Source of the DNA: Microseira wollei NIES-4236
GTDB taxonomy: Bacteria > Cyanobacteriota > Cyanobacteriia > Cyanobacteriales > Aerosakkonemataceae
DNA: 64,000 bases
Direction: 5' to 3'
NCBI RefSeq assembly: GCF_020521235.1
Contig: NZ_BLAY01000028.1
Span: 1-64,000, forward strand
In this document: positions 1 to 8,126 of the stretch, piece by piece
How positions within the stretch are numbered: position 1 is the stretch's first letter
How the letters are laid out: each line of letters starts with the position of its first letter
The notes under the pieces: model-generated
What the model was told of the DNA's origin: nothing
The model's database searches: none
The model's input: the letters and a program-made list of their open reading frames with translations, nothing else
Position numbers and translations under genes: made by a program

Positions 1-300
1 ACAGAATATTTCCCATGCCGTGCCCTCAGCTGTTGTAGGGGCACGGCAATCATCAAATGTTGGCTGGTACAGAATATTTCCCATGCCGTGCCCTCAGCTG
101 TTGTAGGGGCACGGCAATCATCAAATCTTCCCTTGTACAGAATATTTCGGATGCCGTGCCCTCAGGTGTTGTAGGGGCACGGCAATCATCAAATGTTGGC
201 TGGTACAGAATATTTCGGATGCCGTGCCCTCAGGTGTTGTAGGGGCACGGCAATCATCAAATGTTGGCTTGTACAGAATATTTCGGATGCCGTGCCCCTA
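1..300. repeat. 68-bp tandem repeat, four full units plus a partial
   Basis: Units begin at 1, 69, 137, 205 and 273 with an exact 68-bp period. Each starts ACAGAATATTTC and contains two inverted arms, TGCCGTGCCC and GGGGCACGGCA, so each unit can fold as a hairpin. Units 1-2 differ from 3-5 at a few shared sites (cccatg versus cggatg), which suggests stepwise duplication. The array begins at the window edge and may extend further left. There are no unique spacers, so it is not a CRISPR. The same arms recur at 51489-51557. Confidence 0.95.
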
Positions 301-313
301 CGCAGAAATTGCC

Positions 314-2479
314 CTATGCCTGCTGTTCGCCTGCCCACCTACCAGGTGGCACCAGAGCGCTTTGTGCTTTGCGCCCTACACCAGTAGTGTAGGCATAACT
401 CAGCGCCAACAGCCACAGCCACAGGGAAGGAAATCGGGGTTCTAAAACTGGCTGTAGGCGTCGCAGCAAAGTAGGGAACCAACCTGCCAACAACCAGCCG
501 ATGAAAGCACTGATGGTAAAGTCTAGATAGCTGCCTACCCAGCGCAGGAAATCTTTTGCCCCAGCAAGTTCCCAAATCCAAACTATTAACGCCGGGTTGA
601 TTCTGGCTGCTTTAAGTGCGAGTCGGTTAAAAGTCAGCCAGTTGGTTCGGTCTTTAATAAAAGTTTCCGCCACGGGGATGGGTTCGGCTGCCAAAATACC
701 AAAAAAGGTATTGAGCATTGAGTTAATTCGCTGGGGCGGCAAGAAGCTTCCAGTGGGAACCATCATGCCTTTAGAAAATAGCCAGGTGACCGAAATATTG
801 CTTTGATAGGCGCGAATTTGGTTCAAGTGTTTGGCGGAAAGCAAATCGTATTTCAGCGCCGTATCCAACAATTCGGTTAAGCGTCCGAGATTGCGAACTA
901 AAGAGCCAAATCCGGTAAAAACAAGGGGAGATTGGAGCGAGGCGGCGTCGCCGATGGCGATGAGACGGTCGAAGGCAACGGTGCGATCGCGACTCCCGAC
1001 GCTAAAATGTCCCGGTATATACCCAAACGTCGCCTTTCGCCACACCAACTTATCCATATCGCACCGCCGATACTCTGGCAAAATCTGGAAAAAGTCTTCG
1101 TACATCTCTAACAACGAACCAGGATTATCTGGATTTACTTCGTGGTAGTGAAATAAATAAATCGTCAGCGCATCATCTTCGGCGGGAAATAACTCCCAAA
1201 TCAACTGTCGTCCCCGGGAAATATCCCCGTGACTATAAAGGACATCGCCGTATTGAGAATCCCACACCCCCGGCTCAAATCCTTTTTCAATTACCGCCCC
1301 TACCGTCGGACAAACGCTGTCAAAAGCGCGACCTCCGTTTAATTGCCACGCAATCGGCGATGCGGTTCCCATCGCATCTACTAACAGTCGTCCTTTGGCA
1401 ACTCGCTCGGATTGACTGGGTAAATGTTTAGCTTGAACGACTATCCCATCTTGCCCTACATCTGCCCGCACAAATTCCGTTTCGTCCCAAATTTCACCTC
1501 CGGCTGCGGTTAGTTTTTGTCCGCACAATCGCAGCAGTTTTTCTGCATCCAAACCCACATTTAGTACGGTTGGAGTATGCAAAACAGGCGCTTTCAGGTG
1601 GGGCGGATTGTTCGCATCAAAAAATTTACTAAACCCGTCTACATATTCCCTGGCAATAATGCTTTCAAACTCAGCCGGGGTAAATAAACCCAAATCGATA
1701 ACGTTTTGAAACTCTTCGCGGGAAATATTCCATTCCCGATTCATTCTGCCAAACGGTAACCGTTCCAGCAGCAGCACCCGATAACCCAGCCGCGCCATCA
1801 CCGCCGCGTGAATCACCCCTAAAGCACCACCTACATAAATTAGGTCGTAAGGGGGCAGGTGGGCAGGTGGGCAGGTGGGCGCGTGAGAAGTAGAATCTAC
1901 ATTCTCACCTGCTCCTTTGCTCACCTGCTCACCTGCTTTAAAAATAACTTGCTTCGGCTGCTGCGGATTGCGGACGCTATTGCGCCAGCGTTGCTCCCAC
2001 CAGTAGACGCGGGTTAGATCGTACTCGCCATTGGGCATTTTCTCAAAATAACGAACCGTCTGCGGATAATGGGGCGCTAGGGCTGCAAAAATCGACTGTT
2101 GCGACAAATCGATTGCGGGAGGTTCCGGATATTGATGGGGAAACTGAGTGCGGATTTGGGTTTTCAGGCGTTGGAGAATCTGGCTTTGTTGCGGGACTTT
2201 TGCGCCAGTGCGAAACACCTTCAGATAGGTGGTTCGCTGCACCGACCAAACAAAAGCGGATAGTTCGGCTGCGGTTGACGTTTCCGGAATCGTTGTTGCT
2301 TCTGATGTAGGTTTGGGAACCCTAAGCAGAAAGCCATCGCGGGTAGCGATCTTTTCTCCGCAGCCTGGGTTAAAGCTTTGTTGTAACCAAGCGCGAACTG
2401 CTCCTGTATCCTGGGTGGGAACTTCTAAATAAAGGATTTCTTCCATTGTGCCGCTCTCTATGGGGGTTAACTTAACCAA
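314..2479 (-). CDS. FAD-dependent lycopene cyclase-like oxidoreductase (CruA/CruP family)
   Basis: A 721-residue flavoprotein. A dinucleotide-binding fold begins near residue 212 (YVGGALGVIHAA, ending in the acidic LLLER) and is followed by EWNISREEF. A second FAD-contact region near residue 520 reads AIGDAASLQSPLVFTGFGS. These are family features of CruA/CruP, which cyclise lycopene ends in cyanobacteria lacking CrtL. The roughly 200-residue N-terminal extension and hydrophobic C-terminus fit a membrane-associated enzyme. I cannot separate CruA from CruP by eye; the SPLVFTGFGS segment makes me lean to CruA. An alternative start, Met12 at 2446, follows a weak GAGAG and may be the true one. 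The linker just before the FAD fold (residues about 180-211) is coded by a low-complexity repeat (see 1850-1938) and is probably not functional sequence. The gene stands alone and no other carotenoid gene is nearby. Confidence 0.8.
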   Translation of the reverse strand: MVKLTPIESGTMEEILYLEVPTQDTGAVRAWLQQSFNPGCGEKIATRDGFLLRVPKPTSEATTIPETSTAAELSAFVWSVQRTTYLKVFRTGAKVPQQSQILQRLKTQIRTQFPHQYPEPPAIDLSQQSIFAALAPHYPQTVRYFEKMPNGEYDLTRVYWWEQRWRNSVRNPQQPKQVIFKAGEQVSKGAGENVDSTSHAPTCPPAHLPPYDLIYVGGALGVIHAAVMARLGYRVLLLERLPFGRMNREWNISREEFQNVIDLGLFTPAEFESIIAREYVDGFSKFFDANNPPHLKAPVLHTPTVLNVGLDAEKLLRLCGQKLTAAGGEIWDETEFVRADVGQDGIVVQAKHLPSQSERVAKGRLLVDAMGTASPIAWQLNGGRAFDSVCPTVGAVIEKGFEPGVWDSQYGDVLYSHGDISRGRQLIWELFPAEDDALTIYLFHYHEVNPDNPGSLLEMYEDFFQILPEYRRCDMDKLVWRKATFGYIPGHFSVGSRDRTVAFDRLIAIGDAASLQSPLVFTGFGSLVRNLGRLTELLDTALKYDLLSAKHLNQIRAYQSNISVTWLFSKGMMVPTGSFLPPQRINSMLNTFFGILAAEPIPVAETFIKDRTNWLTFNRLALKAARINPALIVWIWELAGAKDFLRWVGSYLDFTISAFIGWLLAGWFPTLLRRLQPVLEPRFPSLWLWLLALSYAYTTGVGRKAQSALVPPGRWAGEQQA
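1850..1938. repeat. GGGCAGGTG low-complexity repeat inside the cyclase gene
   Basis: Short tandem units of GGGCAGGTG and GAGCAGGTGA type lie in frame and code for the PTCPPAHLPP-like linker before the FAD fold. The same motif recurs in intergenic DNA at 25926-25957. This indicates that a dispersed repeat was tolerated at a domain boundary. Confidence 0.75.
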
Positions 2480-2598
2480 AAAGGAGGAATTGACAAAGGC
2501 TCAAAGTACGGTAAAATTCCGGTTACTTAAGGTTTTCTTAAAAAACTTTACAAGTTTCTCATTTTAATTAAGGTAGTCGCTCCTCTCACTCACACGCC

Positions 2599-2832
2599 AT
2601 GAATTATCCCATTCCAGCCAGCCCACAAGAAGTTGCCGCCTTGCGGCAAAAGCCCGTAGACGAAGAATTGGTCGCCGCAGCGATCGCGGGCGTGATTAAG
2701 ATTTCCCGCAACCAAGGCAAATCCTTAGAACAGTTAACCGCTGAAGTCCTCGCCGATGACAGACTGTTGGATATCCAGCAACGGCGTTGGCTTAAGGATG
2801 TGGTTACCCAAGCTTGGGAAAGTTTAGCTTAG
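2599..2832 (+). CDS. conserved small cyanobacterial protein, function unknown
   Basis: A 77-residue soluble protein rich in Ala, Leu and charged residues, and probably all helical. It starts MNYPIPASPQEVAALR and ends TQAWESLA. I recognise no catalytic motif and no transmembrane segment. It begins about 120 bases from the divergent cyclase gene and lies 46 bases before the PAP2 phosphatase gene, so co-transcription with the latter is possible. Normal codon use with GCGATCGC in frame supports a real gene. No function is assigned. Confidence 0.6.
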   Translation: MNYPIPASPQEVAALRQKPVDEELVAAAIAGVIKISRNQGKSLEQLTAEVLADDRLLDIQQRRWLKDVVTQAWESLA

Positions 2833-2878
2833 TTTAGTTACGTTTCATTGCGGTCTTGACGGTGAGGGCTGATAAATC

Positions 2879-3613
2879 ATGCCTCTGCACTGGTTGCGTC
2901 ACAAGAGTCGGCAAATTATTCGACTCTGGCGGCAAAAGGGTTACGCTAGACTGCTGCCGCTACTCTCAGCAATTCGAGTTGGAGGTTTGCTAGCAGCTGC
3001 CTTAGCGCTGTGGGGGTTCGCACTAATTGCAGATGAAGTATTAGAAAATCAAACTCAGAAATTCGACTCTGCAATTTTGCTGGCGCTATTGCGTCTGCAT
3101 ACGCCGCTGCTAGATCGAGTGATGCCAGCGATTACGTTTCTTGGGCAACCGTCTTTCTTGCTAGTAATATGCCTGATTGTGGCAAGTTGGCTGTTGTTTC
3201 GCAGGCACAGATCCGCAGCAATGACGTTAGCGATCGCATGTATCGGTGCTATCGGCTTAAACTTTTTGCTGAAAAACTTGTTTGCCCGCGCTAGACCAAT
3301 GTTGTGGCAACGTACTGTTGATGTCAGTTTCTACAGTTTCCCCAGCGGTCACGCTATGGTTTCCCTCGTCATCTACGGGATGCTAGGCTATTTGCTAGCT
3401 ACTCGCTTCCACCGCTGGAGGAAATCTATTCTCAGCGTGACTATTTTATTAATTGCAGCAATTGGTTTAAGTCGGCTTTATCTAGGCGTCCACTGGCCCA
3501 CTGATGTTATAGCTGGATACGCGGCGGGATTTGTTTGGTTAATTGCTTGTATCTTCAGTTTAGAAGTTTGGCGGCAACGTCGAGCGGTACGTAGTCTTTC
3601 TGAGGAAAATTAA
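2879..3613 (+). CDS. PAP2-family membrane phosphatase
   Basis: A 244-residue integral membrane protein with about six hydrophobic segments. The three phosphatase signatures of the PAP2/acid phosphatase family are present in order: KNLFARARP (132-140), PSGH (155-158) and SRLYLGVHWPTD (198-209). The histidines of the last two signatures are the catalytic pair. The family removes phosphate from lipid phosphates such as phosphatidic acid or undecaprenyl pyrophosphate at the membrane surface; the substrate cannot be read from sequence. It converges with the MgtC-like gene, with 13 bases between them. Confidence 0.9.
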   Translation: MPLHWLRHKSRQIIRLWRQKGYARLLPLLSAIRVGGLLAAALALWGFALIADEVLENQTQKFDSAILLALLRLHTPLLDRVMPAITFLGQPSFLLVICLIVASWLLFRRHRSAAMTLAIACIGAIGLNFLLKNLFARARPMLWQRTVDVSFYSFPSGHAMVSLVIYGMLGYLLATRFHRWRKSILSVTILLIAAIGLSRLYLGVHWPTDVIAGYAAGFVWLIACIFSLEVWRQRRAVRSLSEEN

Positions 3614-3626
3614 CCTCAGAACCAAA

Positions 3627-4178
3627 CTACTTGTGAGGCTCTAATATTTTAAAAATACTCAGAACTAACCAACATAGAATTGCGCCCATTAATCCCAATT
3701 GCCACAAGCCACATCCAGCAGCAATTCCTAAAGCCGCCGAAACCCAAATAGCTGCCGCCGAAGTCAGCCCGCTCACTGGCATTGACCTCCCATTTGGCTG
3801 AGATTCCCGTAAAATTTCCCCCGCACCGATAAAACCAATCCCAGCAGCAATACCCTGAATCACCCGACTAATCGCGTCAAAATTATGTTGGGCTGCACCG
3901 AGTTCTAGGGGTATCAAAACAAAGATGGCTGAACCAAAACTCACCAACATGTGAGTTCTTAACCCTGCTGGTTTGTGTTTCAGTTGGCGTTCTAAACCAA
4001 TAATTGCTCCCAGGATTAAGGAAAGAATTAACCGCCAGAAGAGATTTAACCAATCCTTGGCAGGCAGAGAGTAATTTCCCGTGGCAATTCCTAATATCAA
4101 TTCAAAATTAACTGCATCTATCTGCGGGATGATTAATTTTAAATACCCGAAGATATAAAATTGAATTCCATCGCTCAT
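3627..4178 (-). CDS. MgtC/SapB-family membrane protein
   Basis: A 183-residue protein with four to five hydrophobic helices. It contains the family signature GAIIGLERQLKHKPAGLRTHMLVSFGSA split over residues about 57-85, then GIAAGIGFIGAGEIL near 112. The MgtC family helps adaptation to low magnesium and acid in some bacteria by acting on ATP synthase and ion balance; the role in cyanobacteria is poorly defined. It has about 35 additional residues before the first family helix, so an internal start is possible. It is transcribed alone, away from a roughly 380-base gap. Confidence 0.85.
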   Translation of the reverse strand: MSDGIQFYIFGYLKLIIPQIDAVNFELILGIATGNYSLPAKDWLNLFWRLILSLILGAIIGLERQLKHKPAGLRTHMLVSFGSAIFVLIPLELGAAQHNFDAISRVIQGIAAGIGFIGAGEILRESQPNGRSMPVSGLTSAAAIWVSAALGIAAGCGLWQLGLMGAILCWLVLSIFKILEPHK

Positions 4179-4556
4179 GATTGAATCGCCAAGTAATGAC
4201 GAGGCAAGAGCTTACCTGTGGCTATTGTATCGAGAGCCAGCCGGGATAAGTAGAGCCAGATTGCTCCTAGCGGCAATAGCCAAGCAGATGATCGTGATAT
4301 TTATTGACTATTTTTAACCATGATAAAATCGCTATCTCGCAAATATAAATTTTGTTTTCAAATCCAATGAATTGATAAATTAAGTTGCTATACCTTAAGA
4401 ATACCTCTTGATAACGTCCGAATAAGCCCCTGGCTGAAATTAACTTTTATAATTCTGCCAGTAGCTTAACAAAACTTAATTACAAAGAGTTAAAACTTGG
4501 GAATGAATCTCATTGTTTTAATTAAAAACATCGATTGAAAGTTGGCAGTTTAAATC
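4179..4556. other. intergenic region between divergent genes
   Basis: AT-rich 378-base gap between the MgtC-like gene (leftward) and the HAD-M28 gene (rightward). It must hold both promoters. I see no convincing hairpin, repeat or coding frame in it. Confidence 0.5.
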
Positions 4557-6455
4557 ATGAGCGACAACAGAGCGCCTGCTGTTTTTTTCGACATTGGCGA
4601 TACGCTGGGAGCGGCGATCATCTCACCTTTGCCTTATCGCCTTGAAGGTTTGGATGTTTACCCTTATGTGCCAGGTGTATTGGGATACCTGCGCGCTCGC
4701 AAGATTCGCATCGGGATTATATCGAATATCGGTGCCGATACACCCGAAAATATCAAGAGAGTGCTGGAAGCGAGCGGAATTTACCAATTTTTAGCTCCGG
4801 AACTGCTGATTTTTGGGGCGAAAGATTCCTCAGAAATATTTAAGCAGGCTGCAAGTAAAGCAGGGTATTCTGATAGTTTGAACGAATGTTTATTTGTGGG
4901 GGAGGATAGTCAGGAACGGAGTTATGCAAGAGAAGCTGGTTGGCGAGTTGCGCCGCATCCGCTGCTGGCTTGGGAAGTGCTGAACGGGAGCCATTTAAGA
5001 TATATTCGCGTTGCAGTTCCAGCGGAGAGAAGCGAACAAGAATGGCGGAAAGTAATGAGAAATTTGCCTGTAGTTCCATTGTACGTAACGGGGGAAAAAG
5101 GAAGGAAAGTGTATGCGATCGCTTCTACAGATACCGCCGCCAGACTGGATGATTTGGGGTTTGAAGTAGATAGGCTCCTTAGGGAGGATGTGCCTCTAAC
5201 AACCGAGTTGTATCTGCTGCGAGACGATAGGCAAACGCGCACGGGTTTTCTAGCGCCAGAAGGACATTCCGCCCAGTTTTTTACCGAAAGTGAAACATCG
5301 AATTGGGTATTGTCTTCATCGCGTGAAGGGCTTTTCATCGCCTTACCCGCAGGTCGTTCCGTTGAGCAATATCACTTTGAAGAAGCATATCACGGACACA
5401 ATCTTAAACTGTTGCCCGATCTGAGTTTGCTCGAACCATTTGGAGAGGGCAACAATGCCAGAATGGCGAGCTTTATTCAACTACCAACAGAGGAGCTATC
5501 TTTAACTTCTGAGGAATTGGAGAAGCTGCAAGAAATTACTCCCGAACTGATTAATAATTACCTTGACCGTTACAGCGGGATTAAACCACTTAATGCAGCA
5601 AGTGATATCAAGATTAAAAGTCGGCACATTCAAAATCCCGATAATGCCTTAGCAACGGAAGCATTAGCAAGGGATCTGATGGCGATAGGTGGTGACAATT
5701 TTACAGTCAGATTGTACCCATTCATCCATGAAGGCCGCACTCTGCATAACGTGGAAGCCGAATTGCGCGGTAGCGAATCAGAGGAAATGGTTTTAATTAC
5801 CGCGCACTTGGATTCTACAGCTGCCTTCAGCCACGATTTCGACCCGCAAAAAGATATTGCCCCCGGCAGAGACGACGACGGTAGCGGCGTTGCGGCGGTG
5901 TTGGCAATGGCGGGTGTAATCAAGCAGCTAGGCGAAATTAAACCGCCAAAGCGTTCGATTCGTTTTGTGCTGTTTAATGCAGAAGAACATGGTTTAGTTG
6001 GGAGTAAAGCTTATGCGCGAGGACAAGCTGCGATCGCAGCACCGATTGTAGCCGTCTACCAAATCGATATGATCGGCTATAACGTCAAACCTCCTCGTTC
6101 TTTTGAAGTTCACGTTGGCTATTTGCCTTCACAAGACGTGCAAAACAGGTCTTTAGTTCTCGCCAAACGCCTGGCAAAGCTAACCGAACAGATATCCCCA
6201 GAACTAAAGCCAATTCAAATTTACACCCAACCAGACCCAGCTGCGGGTAGAAGCGATCATGCCAGCTTTCACGAACGGGGATACGCTGCCTGCGTTGTTT
6301 CCGAGGATTTCTTCGCTGGGCCAAATTTGGATTCGCCACAACCCGAAGCCAATCCAAATTATCACATGAAATCCGATACAGTCGTCGATATCCAATACGC
6401 GACTGACATTGCTCGCGCCATTGCGGCGGCGGCGTGGGTAACCGCGAATTTGTAA
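4557..6455 (+). CDS. HAD-like domain fused to M28 zinc peptidase
   Basis: A 632-residue two-part protein. Residues about 8-150 look like a HAD fold: FDIGDTL at 11-17, GIISNIG near 53 and CLFVGEDSQERSYAREAGW near 106. The usual second Asp of DxD is Gly here, so phosphatase activity is doubtful. Residues about 370-630 are an M28 (aminopeptidase Y/S) domain with zinc-ligand motifs: AHLDST near 415, GRDDDGSG near 440, FNAEEHGL near 474, IDMIGYN near 504 and RSDHASFHERGY near 565. The middle part has no family I recognise. There is no signal peptide, so it should be cytosolic unless exported by a non-Sec route. The next gene, 112 bases on, is an M4 peptidase, which makes a two-peptidase unit. I do not know this architecture as an established family. 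Confidence 0.8.
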   Translation: MSDNRAPAVFFDIGDTLGAAIISPLPYRLEGLDVYPYVPGVLGYLRARKIRIGIISNIGADTPENIKRVLEASGIYQFLAPELLIFGAKDSSEIFKQAASKAGYSDSLNECLFVGEDSQERSYAREAGWRVAPHPLLAWEVLNGSHLRYIRVAVPAERSEQEWRKVMRNLPVVPLYVTGEKGRKVYAIASTDTAARLDDLGFEVDRLLREDVPLTTELYLLRDDRQTRTGFLAPEGHSAQFFTESETSNWVLSSSREGLFIALPAGRSVEQYHFEEAYHGHNLKLLPDLSLLEPFGEGNNARMASFIQLPTEELSLTSEELEKLQEITPELINNYLDRYSGIKPLNAASDIKIKSRHIQNPDNALATEALARDLMAIGGDNFTVRLYPFIHEGRTLHNVEAELRGSESEEMVLITAHLDSTAAFSHDFDPQKDIAPGRDDDGSGVAAVLAMAGVIKQLGEIKPPKRSIRFVLFNAEEHGLVGSKAYARGQAAIAAPIVAVYQIDMIGYNVKPPRSFEVHVGYLPSQDVQNRSLVLAKRLAKLTEQISPELKPIQIYTQPDPAAGRSDHASFHERGYAACVVSEDFFAGPNLDSPQPEANPNYHMKSDTVVDIQYATDIARAIAAAAWVTANL

Positions 6456-6567
6456 CAACAATTCGCCCAATATATGGTGTGGGTTTTACAGATACCCATT
6501 AAACTAAGCCCACCCCTTTTGAACAGGCGCATTAAATACCTTAATTCACAAAAAACAGGAGACAAAA

Positions 6568-7623
6568 ATGCATACTTGTCACAACCATTTGCATTGCTTT
6601 CTTCCGCCTCACGTACTCGATCGTCTATTAGAGTCCGATGACGCAGAAATTCGCCGTCTTGCCCTTGATGCTATCAAGCGATCTGCGGCGGCGCGTGCGA
6701 TGCGGTTGACACTTTCCAGAATGCCAATAATGGCAGCAATACCGTCACCAGCGGCTACAAAATACCGCCTCGTGTACGACATGAATCATATCAACTTGAT
6801 GCAACTTCTTCCGGGGAAACTTGTCCGTTCTGAAGGTGACCCCCCAGTTAGCGATGAAGCTGCGAACGAGGCATACGATTATTCTGGAGTTACTTACGAT
6901 TTCTACAAAGAAATATTGAACCGCAACTCTCTAGACGATCGGGGAATGAGCCTGATCTCCAGCGTTCACTTTGGGACGAGATATAACAACGCTTTCTGGA
7001 ATGGCGAACAGATGGTTTATGGAGATGGAGATGGCTCGTTGTTTATCAGATTTACTAAAGGTTTGGACGTAGTTGCCCACGAGCTAACCCACGGAGTTGT
7101 TCAACATACCAGCAACTTACAATATTTGAATGAATCGGGGGCACTTAACGAACACTTTGCCGATGCGATGAGCGCCTTAGTCAAACAGTGGCATCTCAAA
7201 CAAGATGTTACTCAAGCTGACTGGATGCTCGGCAATGCTATCATGGGTTCTCGCGTTAAAGCCAAGTGTTTGCGAAGCTTTAAAGCTGAAAAAGCTTACG
7301 AGAACGACCCAATTTTGGGAACCGATCCCCAGCCCAAACACATGAAAGATAAATACACCGGATTTGACGATAATGGTGGGGTGCATATTAACTCAGGCAT
7401 TCCGAATCACGCCTTCTATCTGGTGGCAATGGAACTGGGTGGAAACCCATGGGAAAAAGTCGGGCCAATTTGGTATCAGACACTAAAGAATCTGAATCGA
7501 TTTAGCGATTTTCAAGAAGCTGCATCAATGACTCATGAAGTTGCTGGGACGATGTTTGGAACTGGCAGCATCGAACAACAGGCTGTTAAAAAGGCATGGG
7601 ATGCCGTTGGCATTACTGTTTAG
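6568..7623 (+). CDS. protealysin-like M4 metallopeptidase
   Basis: A 351-residue thermolysin-family zinc peptidase. HELTH is at 171-175 and the third zinc ligand Glu195 (in NEHFADA) is 24 residues after the first His, as in thermolysin. The transition-state His is H273 in GGVHINSG. The N-terminus is a short propeptide of the protealysin type with the PPH signature (residues 13-15) instead of the long FTP/PepSY propeptide, and there is no signal peptide. Protealysin-like enzymes mature by self-cleavage and act in the cytosol or leave by an uncertain route. The start follows an AGGAG site (AACAGGAGACAAAAATG). The emfourin-like inhibitor gene lies 199 bases downstream. Confidence 0.92.
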   Translation: MHTCHNHLHCFLPPHVLDRLLESDDAEIRRLALDAIKRSAAARAMRLTLSRMPIMAAIPSPAATKYRLVYDMNHINLMQLLPGKLVRSEGDPPVSDEAANEAYDYSGVTYDFYKEILNRNSLDDRGMSLISSVHFGTRYNNAFWNGEQMVYGDGDGSLFIRFTKGLDVVAHELTHGVVQHTSNLQYLNESGALNEHFADAMSALVKQWHLKQDVTQADWMLGNAIMGSRVKAKCLRSFKAEKAYENDPILGTDPQPKHMKDKYTGFDDNGGVHINSGIPNHAFYLVAMELGGNPWEKVGPIWYQTLKNLNRFSDFQEAASMTHEVAGTMFGTGSIEQQAVKKAWDAVGITV

Positions 7624-7639
7624 CTCAGGACTGGCGCGG

Positions 7640-7733
7640 GACCTGGCCAGAAACCCGGTTTTTTCGCAGATTTCTGGCTGCCAAACCCACCATTTTTCCT
7701 AAAAACCGGGTTTCTTTGTGTAAGTCTTGTATT
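7640..7733. repeat. REP-type repeat (AAACCCGGTTT family)
   Basis: Two outer arms, AAACCCGGTTTTTTCG and AAAAACCGGGTTTCT, flank a central segment and the copy ends GTGTAAGTCTTG. It belongs to the family that recurs at 12170, 19868, 28126, 28843, 35384, 36515, 38979, 42205, 44881 and 54364. It separates the peptidase gene from its inhibitor gene and could act as a partial terminator there. Confidence 0.85.
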
Positions 7734-7822
7734 ACTGAGCCGATCGCTCCTCTCTAAATCATCCGCTTTGAATCTTGACCACGATTGAATCGCTATCGGA
7801 TTGCCAGCGAGGTGTATATAGC

Positions 7823-8125
7823 ATGAAAGTTACATTTCGTCAATCGGGAGGATACGCAGGGTTGAGAATGGGTTGTGAGTTCGATACAGACTCGCTACCC
7901 GCCGACGAAGCCGCTAGGTTAGGGTCATTAGTCGAACAGAGCGGTATTATGCAGGCTCAAAGCGGGTCCAATCCGACGGCAAGGGATCTGTTGAATTACG
8001 ACCTCACCGTCGAAACGAGCGAGGGTAGCCATCATGTATCCTTCGATGACATGACCGTACCACAAGGGGTTGCTCCCCTGCTCGAGTATCTGCAAGAGCG
8101 ATCGCATCCAGTTAAGAGGGGATGA
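7823..8125 (+). CDS. emfourin-like inhibitor of M4 peptidase
   Basis: A 100-residue protein when started at the ATG at 7823, which follows a GAGGTG site; a TTG at 7775 would add 16 residues with no family resemblance. The pattern VTFRQSGGYAGLR, then DTDSLP near residue 20 and a closing VPQGVAPLLEYL is that of protealysin-associated inhibitor (emfourin) proteins, which bind the active site of protealysin-like peptidases. Its position just downstream of such a peptidase strongly supports the call. It probably keeps the leaderless peptidase inactive in the cytosol. Recognition rests on family pattern and context, not on an alignment. Confidence 0.75.
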   Translation: MKVTFRQSGGYAGLRMGCEFDTDSLPADEAARLGSLVEQSGIMQAQSGSNPTARDLLNYDLTVETSEGSHHVSFDDMTVPQGVAPLLEYLQERSHPVKRG

Positions 8126-8126
8126 G

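Noticed and set aside
1-300. CRISPR array
   Set aside because: Units are contiguous 68-bp copies without unique spacers and no cas gene is present.
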